From an uncultured Acetatifactor sp. (GTDB taxonomy: Bacteria > Bacillota > Clostridia > Lachnospirales > Lachnospiraceae): a stretch of 36,792 nucleotides of DNA. Shown here one piece after another: positions 8,786-16,190 of the stretch (the first letter of the stretch is position 1; every line of letters starts with the position of its first letter). Location: positions 1-36,792 of the forward strand of contig CANRLX010000021.1 of the NCBI GenBank assembly GCA_947631615.1, in the 5' to 3' direction. The notes beneath the pieces are model-generated. The model did not search any database. It was not told the DNA's origin and saw only the letters and a list, made by a program, of their open reading frames with translations. Position numbers and translations under genes: made by a program.

Positions 8786-11137
8786 TTAACGGTTTTCTCC
8801 CTCCCAGGCAACCTTTTTTCCGTCGTTTCTTCCGTCGTTTTTTCCGCTCCCCTTCCCTATGCGCCGCTCCCTCAAAAGCACCGCACAGCTTCCCAGAAAA
8901 GCAAGGAGGGACGCCGCTTCCGCCGCCCGCCAGTACCACGGCTCCGCGTAAAAGACTCTGATCTCCCCTTCAAATCCCGCAGGAACCGTGACGCGCAGCG
9001 TCCCGTTATAGCCGGAGGACACCGCAAGCTCTCTCCCCGAGGCGGTCTCCACACACTTGTAATGAGGGTAGAAAAACAGCGGAAAATCCACGTAGCCGTC
9101 CGCATCCAGGGCCGCCGTCCGACAGGTGATGTTTGTCCCCTGCTTTTGGTAGTCCTCCAGCCAGGCGATATTCTCCATGGAGACCCCTCCGTCTCCGATT
9201 TTCTCCGGATCCGTGTCCGCCGGAAGATACTCATAGGAGTACAGCTGCATGGTATTCATCTCATATCCCTGATACACCCGATAGGGCTCCTTGGAATACG
9301 AAAAGTCGTACAGATACCAGCCGATGTTTACGGCAAACAGGACGGCCGCGGCCGTCAGGACCATGCGGGAGATCTCCCTGCCCAAAATGTCCCACATAGC
9401 GGAGAGGGCAAAACACAGCACAAAGGTCAGAAGCACCGTCGCCGGAGCCAGCAGGCGCCAGGGAAACTGCAGTCCGTAGATGGCCCACCTGACAGGCTCC
9501 CCCAGAGAGGCGATCGCTTCCCAGGGGAAAAGGCTGGTGCTCATATACAAAAGAACCCCGCCAAGGAGCAGACAGATTTCAGCCGGCACAAAATTCTTAA
9601 GCCGCCGGCACTCCTCCAAGTGGAAGATCCGAAGATAGCCGAAGAGAAAAATGCCCAGAAGAAAGACCATGCCGACCCCCGTGGTCACCTCTCCGGCAAC
9701 GCCGGCAGCCGTGCCGAACGCGCCCCCGTTGCTGTTTTGGAAGAGCGAAAAAAGCTGGATGGGAAACAGGCCGTTCTCCTGAAAAAAGCCGGTCACATTT
9801 CCGGTCCACTGATCGGAGGTAAAATAAAGACCGCCGTTGTAAAACTCCAGAAAGGGCACCAGAAAGCCCAGATTCAACAGGACCGTCGCGACCGCCCCCA
9901 GCACAAGCGACCGAAAGACATAGCGCCGAAAGACACGGCGCAGCAAGAGCAAACACACGCACAGGATCAAAAACGCCGTCATCTCGCAGCTCAACACATG
10001 GTTCTGGATCAGTCCCGTCAGCCCCAGCGCCGTCAAAAGGGCATACCTCTTCCAATTTTTTTCAGATGCCTCCGCGAAGATCAGATAAAAACCGCACAGC
10101 ACCAAAGGGAAAAACATCATCGCCAGATATTCTCCCACGGACGCGCGGGTGTAGGTGTCGACCAGGCGATAGAGGGAAAGGGAATAGACCAGGCTCCCCA
10201 GGACCCCGATCCGTCTGCTTTGAAACATTCTCCGGAAGGCAAGGTAAGCGATGAGCACGGTCCCCAGATTGGCGGCCGCCGCAAAGATCTTATACGCAGA
10301 CTGCACGGAAAAACCGAGAAGCCTGAGAAAGGCCGGAAAATACAACAGGATATCCCCGTACATCACCCCGACCGCATAGCCGTAGCCCCGCGCCCAGAAG
10401 GGATGTATCCTGACCGGAAAACCGCTCCCCGTGCGAAAGCCCTCCGCGATCCCCTCGATGCGCAGCAGATGAAAGGGCAGATCGTGTCCCACCGTGAGAT
10501 AGTCGTTGTAGAGCGGATAACATACGGCCAGAAAAATACCTGTCAGCGCAAAGATCACCTTTCTCGTTCCGCCGCCGGAACGCCGAAACACAAGCGCCAG
10601 ATCCACAAGCAGGCACGCCGCCAGCGCGTAGAAGAGATTTTTCTTGTACCGGCCGCTGGTTTCCGCGATCCCCAGCCGGAGGACGCTCACCTGCCCGCTT
10701 CCGGAAAAGTTTGCCTGGATACGCAGATCCGTCACGCCCCTGGCAAGCTCCATCGTCATGACCGCCGAGTGGCCGGCCGGATTCAATTCCGCGGCCGGAC
10801 TGTGAAATTCCAGCGAGCCAAGCTCGGAGGTCTCCGCGAAGATCACGCTCCCCGCCTGGCTGGCGTCGTAGTCGATCTGCACCTGATAAATTCCCTTTTC
10901 CAGCGCAAGCGGGGGCGTCGTCAGAAAGACTCCCTCCCCGCACGCGGCCTCGTCCGCGGTGATCCCCTCTGTGACCACGGCGCCGTCCGAAGCTGCAAGC
11001 TCCTCTGCCGAAAACACCTTCTGATAGGCATTTCCTCTCTGAAACAGCCAAAAAAGGACAGCCGCCGCCAGGAGAAACACCTGCAGAGCCGCCGCTGCCA
11101 AAAGATCCCTGTCCATCCTTTTCCCGATTTGTCCCAT
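8786..11137 (-). CDS. GT-C/YfhO-like polytopic membrane protein (PTPS-related membrane domain)
   Basis: A large integral membrane protein of 783 residues from the ATG at 11137, where GGGAGAGG lies five bases upstream; an ATG 15 bases earlier lacks a ribosome site. One N-terminal helix is followed by an extracytoplasmic beta-rich region (about 30-165), then ten or more helices, a second outside domain (about 600-750) and a last helix. A conserved-looking segment, HDLPFHLLRIEGIAEG followed by FPVRIHPFWARGYGYA, matches the 6-pyruvoyl-tetrahydropterin-synthase-related membrane family, which resembles GT-C glycosyltransferases such as YfhO. The acidic His-Asp pair in the first outer loop fits a GT-C active site using a polyprenyl-linked sugar, but substrate and even enzymatic activity are unproven. 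It lies between a response regulator and a hybrid kinase and is probably co-transcribed with both. Confidence 0.75.
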   Translation of the reverse strand: MGQIGKRMDRDLLAAAALQVFLLAAAVLFWLFQRGNAYQKVFSAEELAASDGAVVTEGITADEAACGEGVFLTTPPLALEKGIYQVQIDYDASQAGSVIFAETSELGSLEFHSPAAELNPAGHSAVMTMELARGVTDLRIQANFSGSGQVSVLRLGIAETSGRYKKNLFYALAACLLVDLALVFRRSGGGTRKVIFALTGIFLAVCYPLYNDYLTVGHDLPFHLLRIEGIAEGFRTGSGFPVRIHPFWARGYGYAVGVMYGDILLYFPAFLRLLGFSVQSAYKIFAAAANLGTVLIAYLAFRRMFQSRRIGVLGSLVYSLSLYRLVDTYTRASVGEYLAMMFFPLVLCGFYLIFAEASEKNWKRYALLTALGLTGLIQNHVLSCEMTAFLILCVCLLLLRRVFRRYVFRSLVLGAVATVLLNLGFLVPFLEFYNGGLYFTSDQWTGNVTGFFQENGLFPIQLFSLFQNSNGGAFGTAAGVAGEVTTGVGMVFLLGIFLFGYLRIFHLEECRRLKNFVPAEICLLLGGVLLYMSTSLFPWEAIASLGEPVRWAIYGLQFPWRLLAPATVLLTFVLCFALSAMWDILGREISRMVLTAAAVLFAVNIGWYLYDFSYSKEPYRVYQGYEMNTMQLYSYEYLPADTDPEKIGDGGVSMENIAWLEDYQKQGTNITCRTAALDADGYVDFPLFFYPHYKCVETASGRELAVSSGYNGTLRVTVPAGFEGEIRVFYAEPWYWRAAEAASLLAFLGSCAVLLRERRIGKGSGKNDGRNDGKKVAWEGENR

Positions 11138-11174
11138 CCGTCCCTCTCCCATAAGTTGTGCCGCGTCCGGCGCT

Positions 11175-11855
11175 CTATTCCACTTCCAGCTTGTACCCCA
11201 TCCCCCATATCGTCTTGATCATGTCGCTGCCCTTGGGCCCCAGCTTGCTGCGCAGTTTTTTCACGTGGGTGTCAATGGTGCGGGCATCCCCAAAGTAGTC
11301 ATAATTCCACACATTGTTCAGTATTTTCTCCCGGGAAAGGGCAATCCCCTTGTTCTCCACAAAATAGGTGAGAAGCTCAAACTCCTTGTAGCTGAGCTCC
11401 ACCGGCTGGCCGTCTATCCGGACCTGGTGAGCCGCCCGGTCGATCTGTATGCAGCCGCAGGTGAGGATGTCATTGGAATCCAGCTGGTTGGTCCTGCGCA
11501 GAATGGCCTCGATGCGCGCCACAAGTATCTTGGGGCTGAAGGGCTTGGATATATACTCATCCACCCCCAGCTCAAACCCCAAAAGCTCATCCTGTTCGTC
11601 CGCCCTTGCCGTAAGCATGATGATGGGCACCTTGGAACAGCTCCGGATTTCGCGGCACACCTGCCAGCCATCCATCTTGGGCATCATCACATCCAGCACG
11701 ATCAGAGCGATGTTTTTCTCCTGGAAAAAAAGATCCACCGCCTGCTCTCCGTCCGGCGCCTCTATCACCTCGAAATTGCTCTTGACCAGAAAGTCGCGCA
11801 CCAGCTTCCGCATCCTGCTCTCATCGTCCACCACCAGAATCTTTAACCGCTCCAT
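11175..11855 (-). CDS. OmpR/PhoB-family response regulator
   Basis: A 226-residue DNA-binding regulator. The receiver domain has the acidic pair Asp10-Asp11, phospho-acceptor Asp55 in IVLDVMMPKMDGW, Thr82 and Lys104 in YISKPFSP. The winged-helix domain (about 128-224) contains LSYKEFELLTYFVENKG, the recognition helix region TIDTHVKKLRSKLG and the wing TIWGMGYKLE. I choose the ATG at 11855 because AGGAGG lies eight bases upstream; an in-frame TTG at 11885 would add ten residues without a ribosome site. It resembles ResD/PhoP-type regulators and is the natural partner for the membrane kinase at 4956-6434, though a membrane protein gene and a hybrid kinase gene lie between. The inverted repeat just upstream could be an autoregulatory site. 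Confidence 0.93.
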   Translation of the reverse strand: MERLKILVVDDESRMRKLVRDFLVKSNFEVIEAPDGEQAVDLFFQEKNIALIVLDVMMPKMDGWQVCREIRSCSKVPIIMLTARADEQDELLGFELGVDEYISKPFSPKILVARIEAILRRTNQLDSNDILTCGCIQIDRAAHQVRIDGQPVELSYKEFELLTYFVENKGIALSREKILNNVWNYDYFGDARTIDTHVKKLRSKLGPKGSDMIKTIWGMGYKLEVE

Positions 11856-11893
11856 ACTCACTGCCTCCTGTCGCTTCCGTTGCAATTAAGCAC

Positions 11894-11924
11894 AGCATAT
11901 CACAAACATTTGTCTATTTTGTGA
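11894..11924 (-). promoter_or_regulatory. Possible extended -10 promoter with inverted repeat before the response regulator
   Basis: Reading the minus strand, TGATATGCT (11894-11902) has the form of an extended -10; a -35-like TTCACA (11920-11925) is 20 bases away, longer than usual, so an activator may be needed. A perfect inverted repeat TCACAAA-N11-TTTGTGA spans 11900-11924 and overlaps the promoter. It could be an operator for a dimeric regulator; which one is unknown. Confidence 0.4.
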
Positions 11925-11939
11925 ACATGGAGCCGATTT

Positions 11940-12539
11940 TTAGTCAGGGTCTATCTGAAGCGCGCTCTCCGCCTCGCGGACTTTCTGTTCCCGCTGCGTC
12001 AGCTCCTGCTCCCACCCCGCATACCTGTCGGTCAGCGCCCTCTCGTAGTTTAAGATATTGGGCTGGTCGGAGGTCAGCGTGATAACAAACATGGCGATCA
12101 CCGCGATCGCCAGGGCAATATTCAGACAGACCGACACAGGCAGCGCCTGGAGCCTTGTCTTTTTTTTCTGCGAGGGCTGCACTCTCTGTCTCGCGGGCGA
12201 GGTATGGCTCCGCATCTCTCCCTCATAGGTCACAAACAGCGGGATGGGCGGGATCCTTTCCCGATCGATCTTTGGATTCCTGATCAGATATGTCTGAATC
12301 TCCTTCAGAAAGACCAGCCCCACCGGAGTCTTAAAGACCCTCTCCTCGACGGCCTTCTCATACAGCCTCAAAACGCTCTCCGGATTCTTTCCATCCATGT
12401 GCGCCTTCAGGTATTGTATCTTCTTCTGCTCCTGCCTGGCAAGCTCCGCGTCCTTTTCCGTGTAGAACACAAAGCCCTCCGCCTCCAGCGGCCGAGCCTT
12501 ATTCTCTTTCTCCTGCGGGGTGTTCTCCTGCCTCTCCAT
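11940..12539 (-). CDS. Single-pass membrane protein of unknown function
   Basis: A 199-residue protein I do not recognise. Residues 1-110 are soluble, charged and mostly helical; 111-133 are a basic, Ser/Pro/Lys-rich linker (ending QPSQKKKTRLQ); 134-156 form one transmembrane helix; 157-199 are outside or distal and probably coiled coil, rich in Glu and Gln. The basic residues just before the helix predict that the N-terminal domain is cytoplasmic (positive-inside rule). It follows the HicA-like gene by 72 bases in the same direction and precedes the response regulator promoter, so it is probably the last gene of the acyl-carrier operon. A role as a membrane anchor or scaffold for that operon is only a guess from position. 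Confidence 0.65.
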   Translation of the reverse strand: MERQENTPQEKENKARPLEAEGFVFYTEKDAELARQEQKKIQYLKAHMDGKNPESVLRLYEKAVEERVFKTPVGLVFLKEIQTYLIRNPKIDRERIPPIPLFVTYEGEMRSHTSPARQRVQPSQKKKTRLQALPVSVCLNIALAIAVIAMFVITLTSDQPNILNYERALTDRYAGWEQELTQREQKVREAESALQIDPD

Positions 12540-12611
12540 ACTTCCCTCTCATTCCGCCGACCCGGGGCCTTCTATGCGCGGTTTTCTCCGGTTACCGTCC
12601 CGCTGCCCCTG

Positions 12612-12887
12612 TCAGACCTTTATGTACTTTTGAATAAACTCCCGTACCTGCTTCACCTGGTCACACGTCGCCTTGGAGTGATCCTCCTCCCCCGCGCAGA
12701 GCTCAAGCTGTTCCTCCACATCGCCATAGGAAAAAATCTGCCGCTGCTCGGAGACGTGATTCAGTCTGCACCCCAGCATCTTAAGCAGAGCGCAGAGCTC
12801 ATTAAGGTTGATATCGTCATCCTGTTCTCCCGACAAAACATCCTTCAGGATTTTATTGTACCTCCCCAGTTTCAGCCATTTTGCCAA
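12612..12887 (-). CDS. HicA-like protein lacking the catalytic histidine
   Basis: A 91-residue protein starting at TTG, with GAGGGG six bases upstream. The pattern LNELCALLKMLGCRL, QIFSYGDVEEQLEL and DQVKQVREFIQKY follows the long clostridial HicA form, an N-terminal helix then the dsRBD-like alpha-beta-beta-beta-alpha HicA fold ending in a QVKQVR helix. Active HicA mRNA interferases carry Gly-Ser-His before the Ile-Phe strand; here the equivalent residues read Glu-Gln-Arg-Gln (residues 48-51), so the catalytic histidine is missing. No HicB antitoxin gene lies beside it. It begins 18 bases after the AMP-ligase stop and is clearly part of that operon. It may be a repurposed RNA-binding or structural protein rather than a toxin. 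The family call rests on my reading of motifs, not on a profile search. Confidence 0.6.
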   Translation of the reverse strand: MAKWLKLGRYNKILKDVLSGEQDDDINLNELCALLKMLGCRLNHVSEQRQIFSYGDVEEQLELCAGEEDHSKATCDQVKQVREFIQKYIKV

Positions 12888-12905
12888 GCCAATCCCCTCA
12901 CTTTC

Positions 12906-14414
12906 TCAAAACCGTTTGATTTTTTTGGACGGGGTCTTTTCAAACTCCGTCTCCCGCACCTTCAGGCGGTAAATCTTCTTGTACGCCGGCGCTCCCTGAT
13001 TGTACTCGTCGATCAGCTTCTGCAGCGCCCCCTGTACGTCGGAGATATGCTTCTTTTTGACATACTCATAATCCGGAAAAATCTCGGCCTCGATCACGCC
13101 TTCGCTCTCTCTCACCAGGATCTCCTGAATCATGCGCTGCTCGCTCAGCTTGTTCTCCAGCTCCTCCGGCGAGACATTTTCACCGTTCTTGGTGATGATC
13201 AGGTTCTTCTTGCGGCCGGTCAGAAATACGTAGCCGTCCTCATCCACATACCCCAGATCTCCGGTCAGAAGCCAGCCGTCCTTCAAGGTCTCCTCCGTCT
13301 CCCTGGGCATCTGGTAGTAGCCCATCATCACGCTGCTGCCGCGCACCCACAGCTCATTGTCCACCGTCTTGGCCTCGCAGTTGGGCATAAGCTTGCCCAC
13401 GGAATCCTTCTTGATGCACCAGCTTAGGTTGGTGCTGATGACCGGCGCGCACTCCGTCATTCCATAACCCTGCAGGATCGTGATGCCGTACCTTGCAAAC
13501 AGATCCAAATAGGCCGGATTTAAGTAGGCCCCGCCGCTGCAGATGGTGTGGAACTGCTTGCCAAACACCTTGTTTTTTACAATGCCGGCGGGAAGCATGG
13601 ACGCCTCCTCCAGCTTCTTGGCCAGCGTCTCGATCATCAAGGGCACCATCAGGATCATATTGGGCTCAAACAGCTTGATATTCTTGGCCACCCGCATCAG
13701 GGAATCGTTGATGCAGATAATGCTTCCCAGAGAAATCCCCTTCAGGATATCCATGGAAAGACAGTACGCATGGTGGATGGGAAGCACCGTCAGGATCACC
13801 GTGCGCTCCGGTATCTTCATGTCCAGACAGGTAGCGTTTTCCGCCAGATTGCGCTGGGTCAGCATAACGCCCTTGCTCTTTCCGGTAGTCCCCGAGGTAA
13901 ACATAATCGTGCAGAGAGCATCCGGATCAATGGCACAGTCAAAGCCCGGCTGCTGCGCCTCCAACAGGGCGGCAAAGGACTCCACCCCGCTCTCCGGATC
14001 CCCCTCCTGGAAGGAGATGATATGTTTCAGCTTCGGACAGCGCTCCTTTGCGAGAGCTGCCGCGTCCGCCCGCACCTCATCGCAGACAAACACGGTCGCA
14101 TCCGCCCGATCCAGCAGCTCGCAGAGCTCCTCCGCCGGAAGAGACACATCCAGGGGAACCGCTACGCTGCCGCTGCCGGCAATTCCCAGATAAGTAACCA
14201 GCCACTGATAGGAGGTGGGGCCGGTCAGGGCGATATGGTTCCCCCGCTCTCCCATAGCTTCCAGCACCGCGGAAAAGCGCTCGGAATCCTCTTTCAGCTG
14301 CGTATAGGACTTTCTGCCGATCTCATCCTTCTTCACCTTGTAACGGACGGCATCCCCGTCCCCAAAGCGTCGCTCGGCGTCCACCAAAATCTCACGAATC
14401 GTCTTACAAACCAT
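12906..14414 (-). CDS. AMP-forming acyl/aminoacyl ligase (adenylation enzyme)
   Basis: A 502-residue stand-alone ANL-superfamily enzyme: it activates a carboxylic acid as an acyl-adenylate and transfers it to a thiol. The visible core motifs are the P-loop FTSGTTGKSKG (172-182), GYGMTECAP (316-324), TGDLGYVDEDG (384-394), the hinge TGRKKNLIITKNGENVSPEELE (399-420) and the C-terminal lysine region KTPSKKIKRF, where Lys497 or Lys498 should be catalytic for adenylation. The SGGAYLNP and GYGMTE context looks more like long-chain acyl-CoA/acyl-ACP synthetases than amino-acid adenylation domains, but the substrate cannot be read reliably. The acyl carrier protein encoded 86 bases upstream is the probable acceptor. 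The ATG has only a weak, distant AAAGG ribosome site. Confidence 0.92.
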   Translation of the reverse strand: MVCKTIREILVDAERRFGDGDAVRYKVKKDEIGRKSYTQLKEDSERFSAVLEAMGERGNHIALTGPTSYQWLVTYLGIAGSGSVAVPLDVSLPAEELCELLDRADATVFVCDEVRADAAALAKERCPKLKHIISFQEGDPESGVESFAALLEAQQPGFDCAIDPDALCTIMFTSGTTGKSKGVMLTQRNLAENATCLDMKIPERTVILTVLPIHHAYCLSMDILKGISLGSIICINDSLMRVAKNIKLFEPNMILMVPLMIETLAKKLEEASMLPAGIVKNKVFGKQFHTICSGGAYLNPAYLDLFARYGITILQGYGMTECAPVISTNLSWCIKKDSVGKLMPNCEAKTVDNELWVRGSSVMMGYYQMPRETEETLKDGWLLTGDLGYVDEDGYVFLTGRKKNLIITKNGENVSPEELENKLSEQRMIQEILVRESEGVIEAEIFPDYEYVKKKHISDVQGALQKLIDEYNQGAPAYKKIYRLKVRETEFEKTPSKKIKRF

Positions 14415-14500
14415 ATGTCTAACCAGACCTTTCCCGCGGCCGCAGACAGGGACTCCCCCCGTGCTCCCGCCATCCGCCGCGCCTTCTCATTATTCTACGC

Positions 14501-14728
14501 CTACTTGGACAGCTTCTCCAGATATTCCACTGCCTCGCCCACCGTGCGGATGCCGGCAGCCTCCTGCTGGTCCACCTCCACGTCAAACTCGTCCTCCAGC
14601 TCACCCAGCATACTCATAAAGTCAAAGGAGGTAAAACCCAGATCCTCCATAAAGCGGGACTCGGGAGTGATCGCATCCTCCTTCACCTCCACATAGTTGA
14701 CAATGATCGCCTTCAGCCTCTCTAACAT
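14501..14728 (-). CDS. Acyl carrier protein
   Basis: A 75-residue acidic four-helix carrier protein. The phosphopantetheine attachment serine is Ser34 in EDLGFTSFDFMSMLGELEDEFDVEV, which has the carrier consensus D-x-G-x-x-S but Phe rather than Leu after the Ser. A good ribosome site (AAAGGAG, seven bases) precedes the ATG. It lies between the condensation-domain gene and the AMP ligase, so it is a dedicated carrier for this pathway rather than the housekeeping fatty-acid ACP, which would sit among fab genes. It must be converted to the holo form by a phosphopantetheinyl transferase encoded elsewhere. Confidence 0.93.
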   Translation of the reverse strand: MLERLKAIIVNYVEVKEDAITPESRFMEDLGFTSFDFMSMLGELEDEFDVEVDQQEAAGIRTVGEAVEYLEKLSK

Positions 14729-14768
14729 GATCCTTCTCCTTTCTCTCTGTCACTCTTTCTTGGACGTT

Positions 14769-14786
14769 TGCGAAATTCTTTTCGCA
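14769..14786 (-). other. RNA hairpin between the condensation and carrier-protein genes
   Basis: TGCGAAA and TTTCGCA form a perfect 7-bp stem with a four-base loop, just after the stop of the condensation-domain gene. There is no T-tract, so it is not a standard terminator. It could protect or process the mRNA so that the carrier protein is made in excess. Confidence 0.45.
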
Positions 14787-14792
14787 CAATCG

Positions 14793-16190
14793 CTATACCG
14801 CGTCGATGATCTCCCCGATCGTCTGCTCCGGATCCTCGATCCCCTTGAACATGATCCGGCACAGATAGTAGTACAGATACTCCAGCTTATCCCTGGTCAC
14901 GGCCTTCACCTGATGCTCAAAGTTAAAGTCCAGACCGTTGTCGTCCGGACGGTGCATGACCGTCAGATACATCGCCTGGGTGGTGGCGCCGTTGGGATAC
15001 CACTTGGTCTTGTAGTGGATGTCGCCCAAACGCTCCAGTCCTTTCTCCCGCAGAGTCAGGGGCTGATAGGTCAACGACATGGGTTCATAGGTACACCCTG
15101 GATCCACGGGGTAGACCTTGCCCCGATACGCAAAGTATTCCACCGGATCGAAATTCGCGTGGCGGAACAGCTCGTTTTGTCGGTCGCGCACCTCATAGAT
15201 CCCCTCCAGGAAGGTCTTGTCCCGAGAGATGATCGTGCGGAAGGGGAAGGAATGGATACGGGTGCCGCCGCACTTTTTCTCCTGCAGCGTGGCGCGTCTG
15301 GCGATCGCCGAGTTGATGGACACGTCGTCGTTTCCGTTCATCTTCTGGAAATAGGTGCGCAGTCCCATCAAGAGCAGCGTGGCAAGGGACACGTGGTATT
15401 TCTCGCAAAATTCCATCAGGCGCTTCGTGGGCTCCTCCTCCAGATGAAAGATATCCAAGGCGGAATCCACCGAATCCGACACGTTTACCGCGGCGCGCAG
15501 CTTCTTGTTTTTGCTGCGGGCACGCTGCTTCTCCAGCTCGTCGCCGTTCAGCCCGTTGTAGATGGGCTCCGAGGCTTCGATCAGCTTGTGGAAAAACTCC
15601 GTATCCCGCTCCTTCGCCCTGCAGCCCGCCTCATAGGCCAGATCCTTCTGCAGCTGCTCCAGATAGGAGGTCATATCGGAGGGATAGGGGACATTCTCAT
15701 ACTTCACGTTGCAATACAGCTCGATGATGTCCTTCATAAAGCAGATCAGGGACTGGGCGTCCATGGAGAGGTGATCCGCCAGGAAATAGATGCCGTTGTG
15801 TCCGTCCGGCATACTGATCATAACGATCCGGTTCAAGGGGGAATCCTTGTGCTCGAAGGGAACCTGGGTCCAGCTCTCCATGGTGCTCTCCGCCTCCTCC
15901 ATGCTCACGCCGGTAAAGTCCACGAACTCGATATCCCGCTCCTCCCTGTCCACCACATACTGATACCAGGTGCCGTCCTTGTCCTGGGTAAGCCTGAGGC
16001 GCATAGCCTCGCAGCGCTCGTATGCCTTGTAGATGCACTGCTTTAACACCTCCCAGTCAAGCTCCACCGCGATCGTCAGGCTGGTGCCGATGTTTAAGAC
16101 CTCCTTCTTGGGGCAGAACTCCAGATAATAAAAGTGGAACTTCTGCGCCTTGGTGAGCGGGTACACTTTGTAGCCTTTTCTTGTTTTCAT
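14793..16190 (-). CDS. Stand-alone condensation-domain acyltransferase
   Basis: A 465-residue protein of the CoA-dependent acyltransferase/NRPS-condensation superfamily. The active-site motif appears as DHLSMDA (139-145): the second, catalytic histidine (His140) and the structural Asp144 of HHxxxDG are kept, while the first His is Asp and the last Gly is Ala, which is common in stand-alone PapA/WES/DGAT-like members. Further family-like stretches are VSLATLLLMGLRTYFQKM and VSINSAIARRAT. Such enzymes move an acyl group from a carrier thioester to an amine or alcohol. The gene overlaps the upstream hydrolase by four bases (ATGA) and precedes the carrier protein, so hydrolase, acyltransferase, carrier and ligase form one pathway. 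The acceptor and product are unknown. Confidence 0.85.
   Translation of the reverse strand: MKTRKGYKVYPLTKAQKFHFYYLEFCPKKEVLNIGTSLTIAVELDWEVLKQCIYKAYERCEAMRLRLTQDKDGTWYQYVVDREERDIEFVDFTGVSMEEAESTMESWTQVPFEHKDSPLNRIVMISMPDGHNGIYFLADHLSMDAQSLICFMKDIIELYCNVKYENVPYPSDMTSYLEQLQKDLAYEAGCRAKERDTEFFHKLIEASEPIYNGLNGDELEKQRARSKNKKLRAAVNVSDSVDSALDIFHLEEEPTKRLMEFCEKYHVSLATLLLMGLRTYFQKMNGNDDVSINSAIARRATLQEKKCGGTRIHSFPFRTIISRDKTFLEGIYEVRDRQNELFRHANFDPVEYFAYRGKVYPVDPGCTYEPMSLTYQPLTLREKGLERLGDIHYKTKWYPNGATTQAMYLTVMHRPDDNGLDFNFEHQVKAVTRDKLEYLYYYLCRIMFKGIEDPEQTIGEIIDAV

Noticed and set aside
8702..11218. An 838-codon open frame on the plus strand
   Set aside because: It is antisense to the whole membrane-protein gene. 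Its translation has no domain or membrane segments and is rich in Arg, Pro, Gln and His, as expected of the opposite frame of G+C-rich coding DNA.
12612..12887. A working HicAB toxin-antitoxin pair
   Set aside because: The catalytic histidine is missing and no HicB-like gene is next to it.
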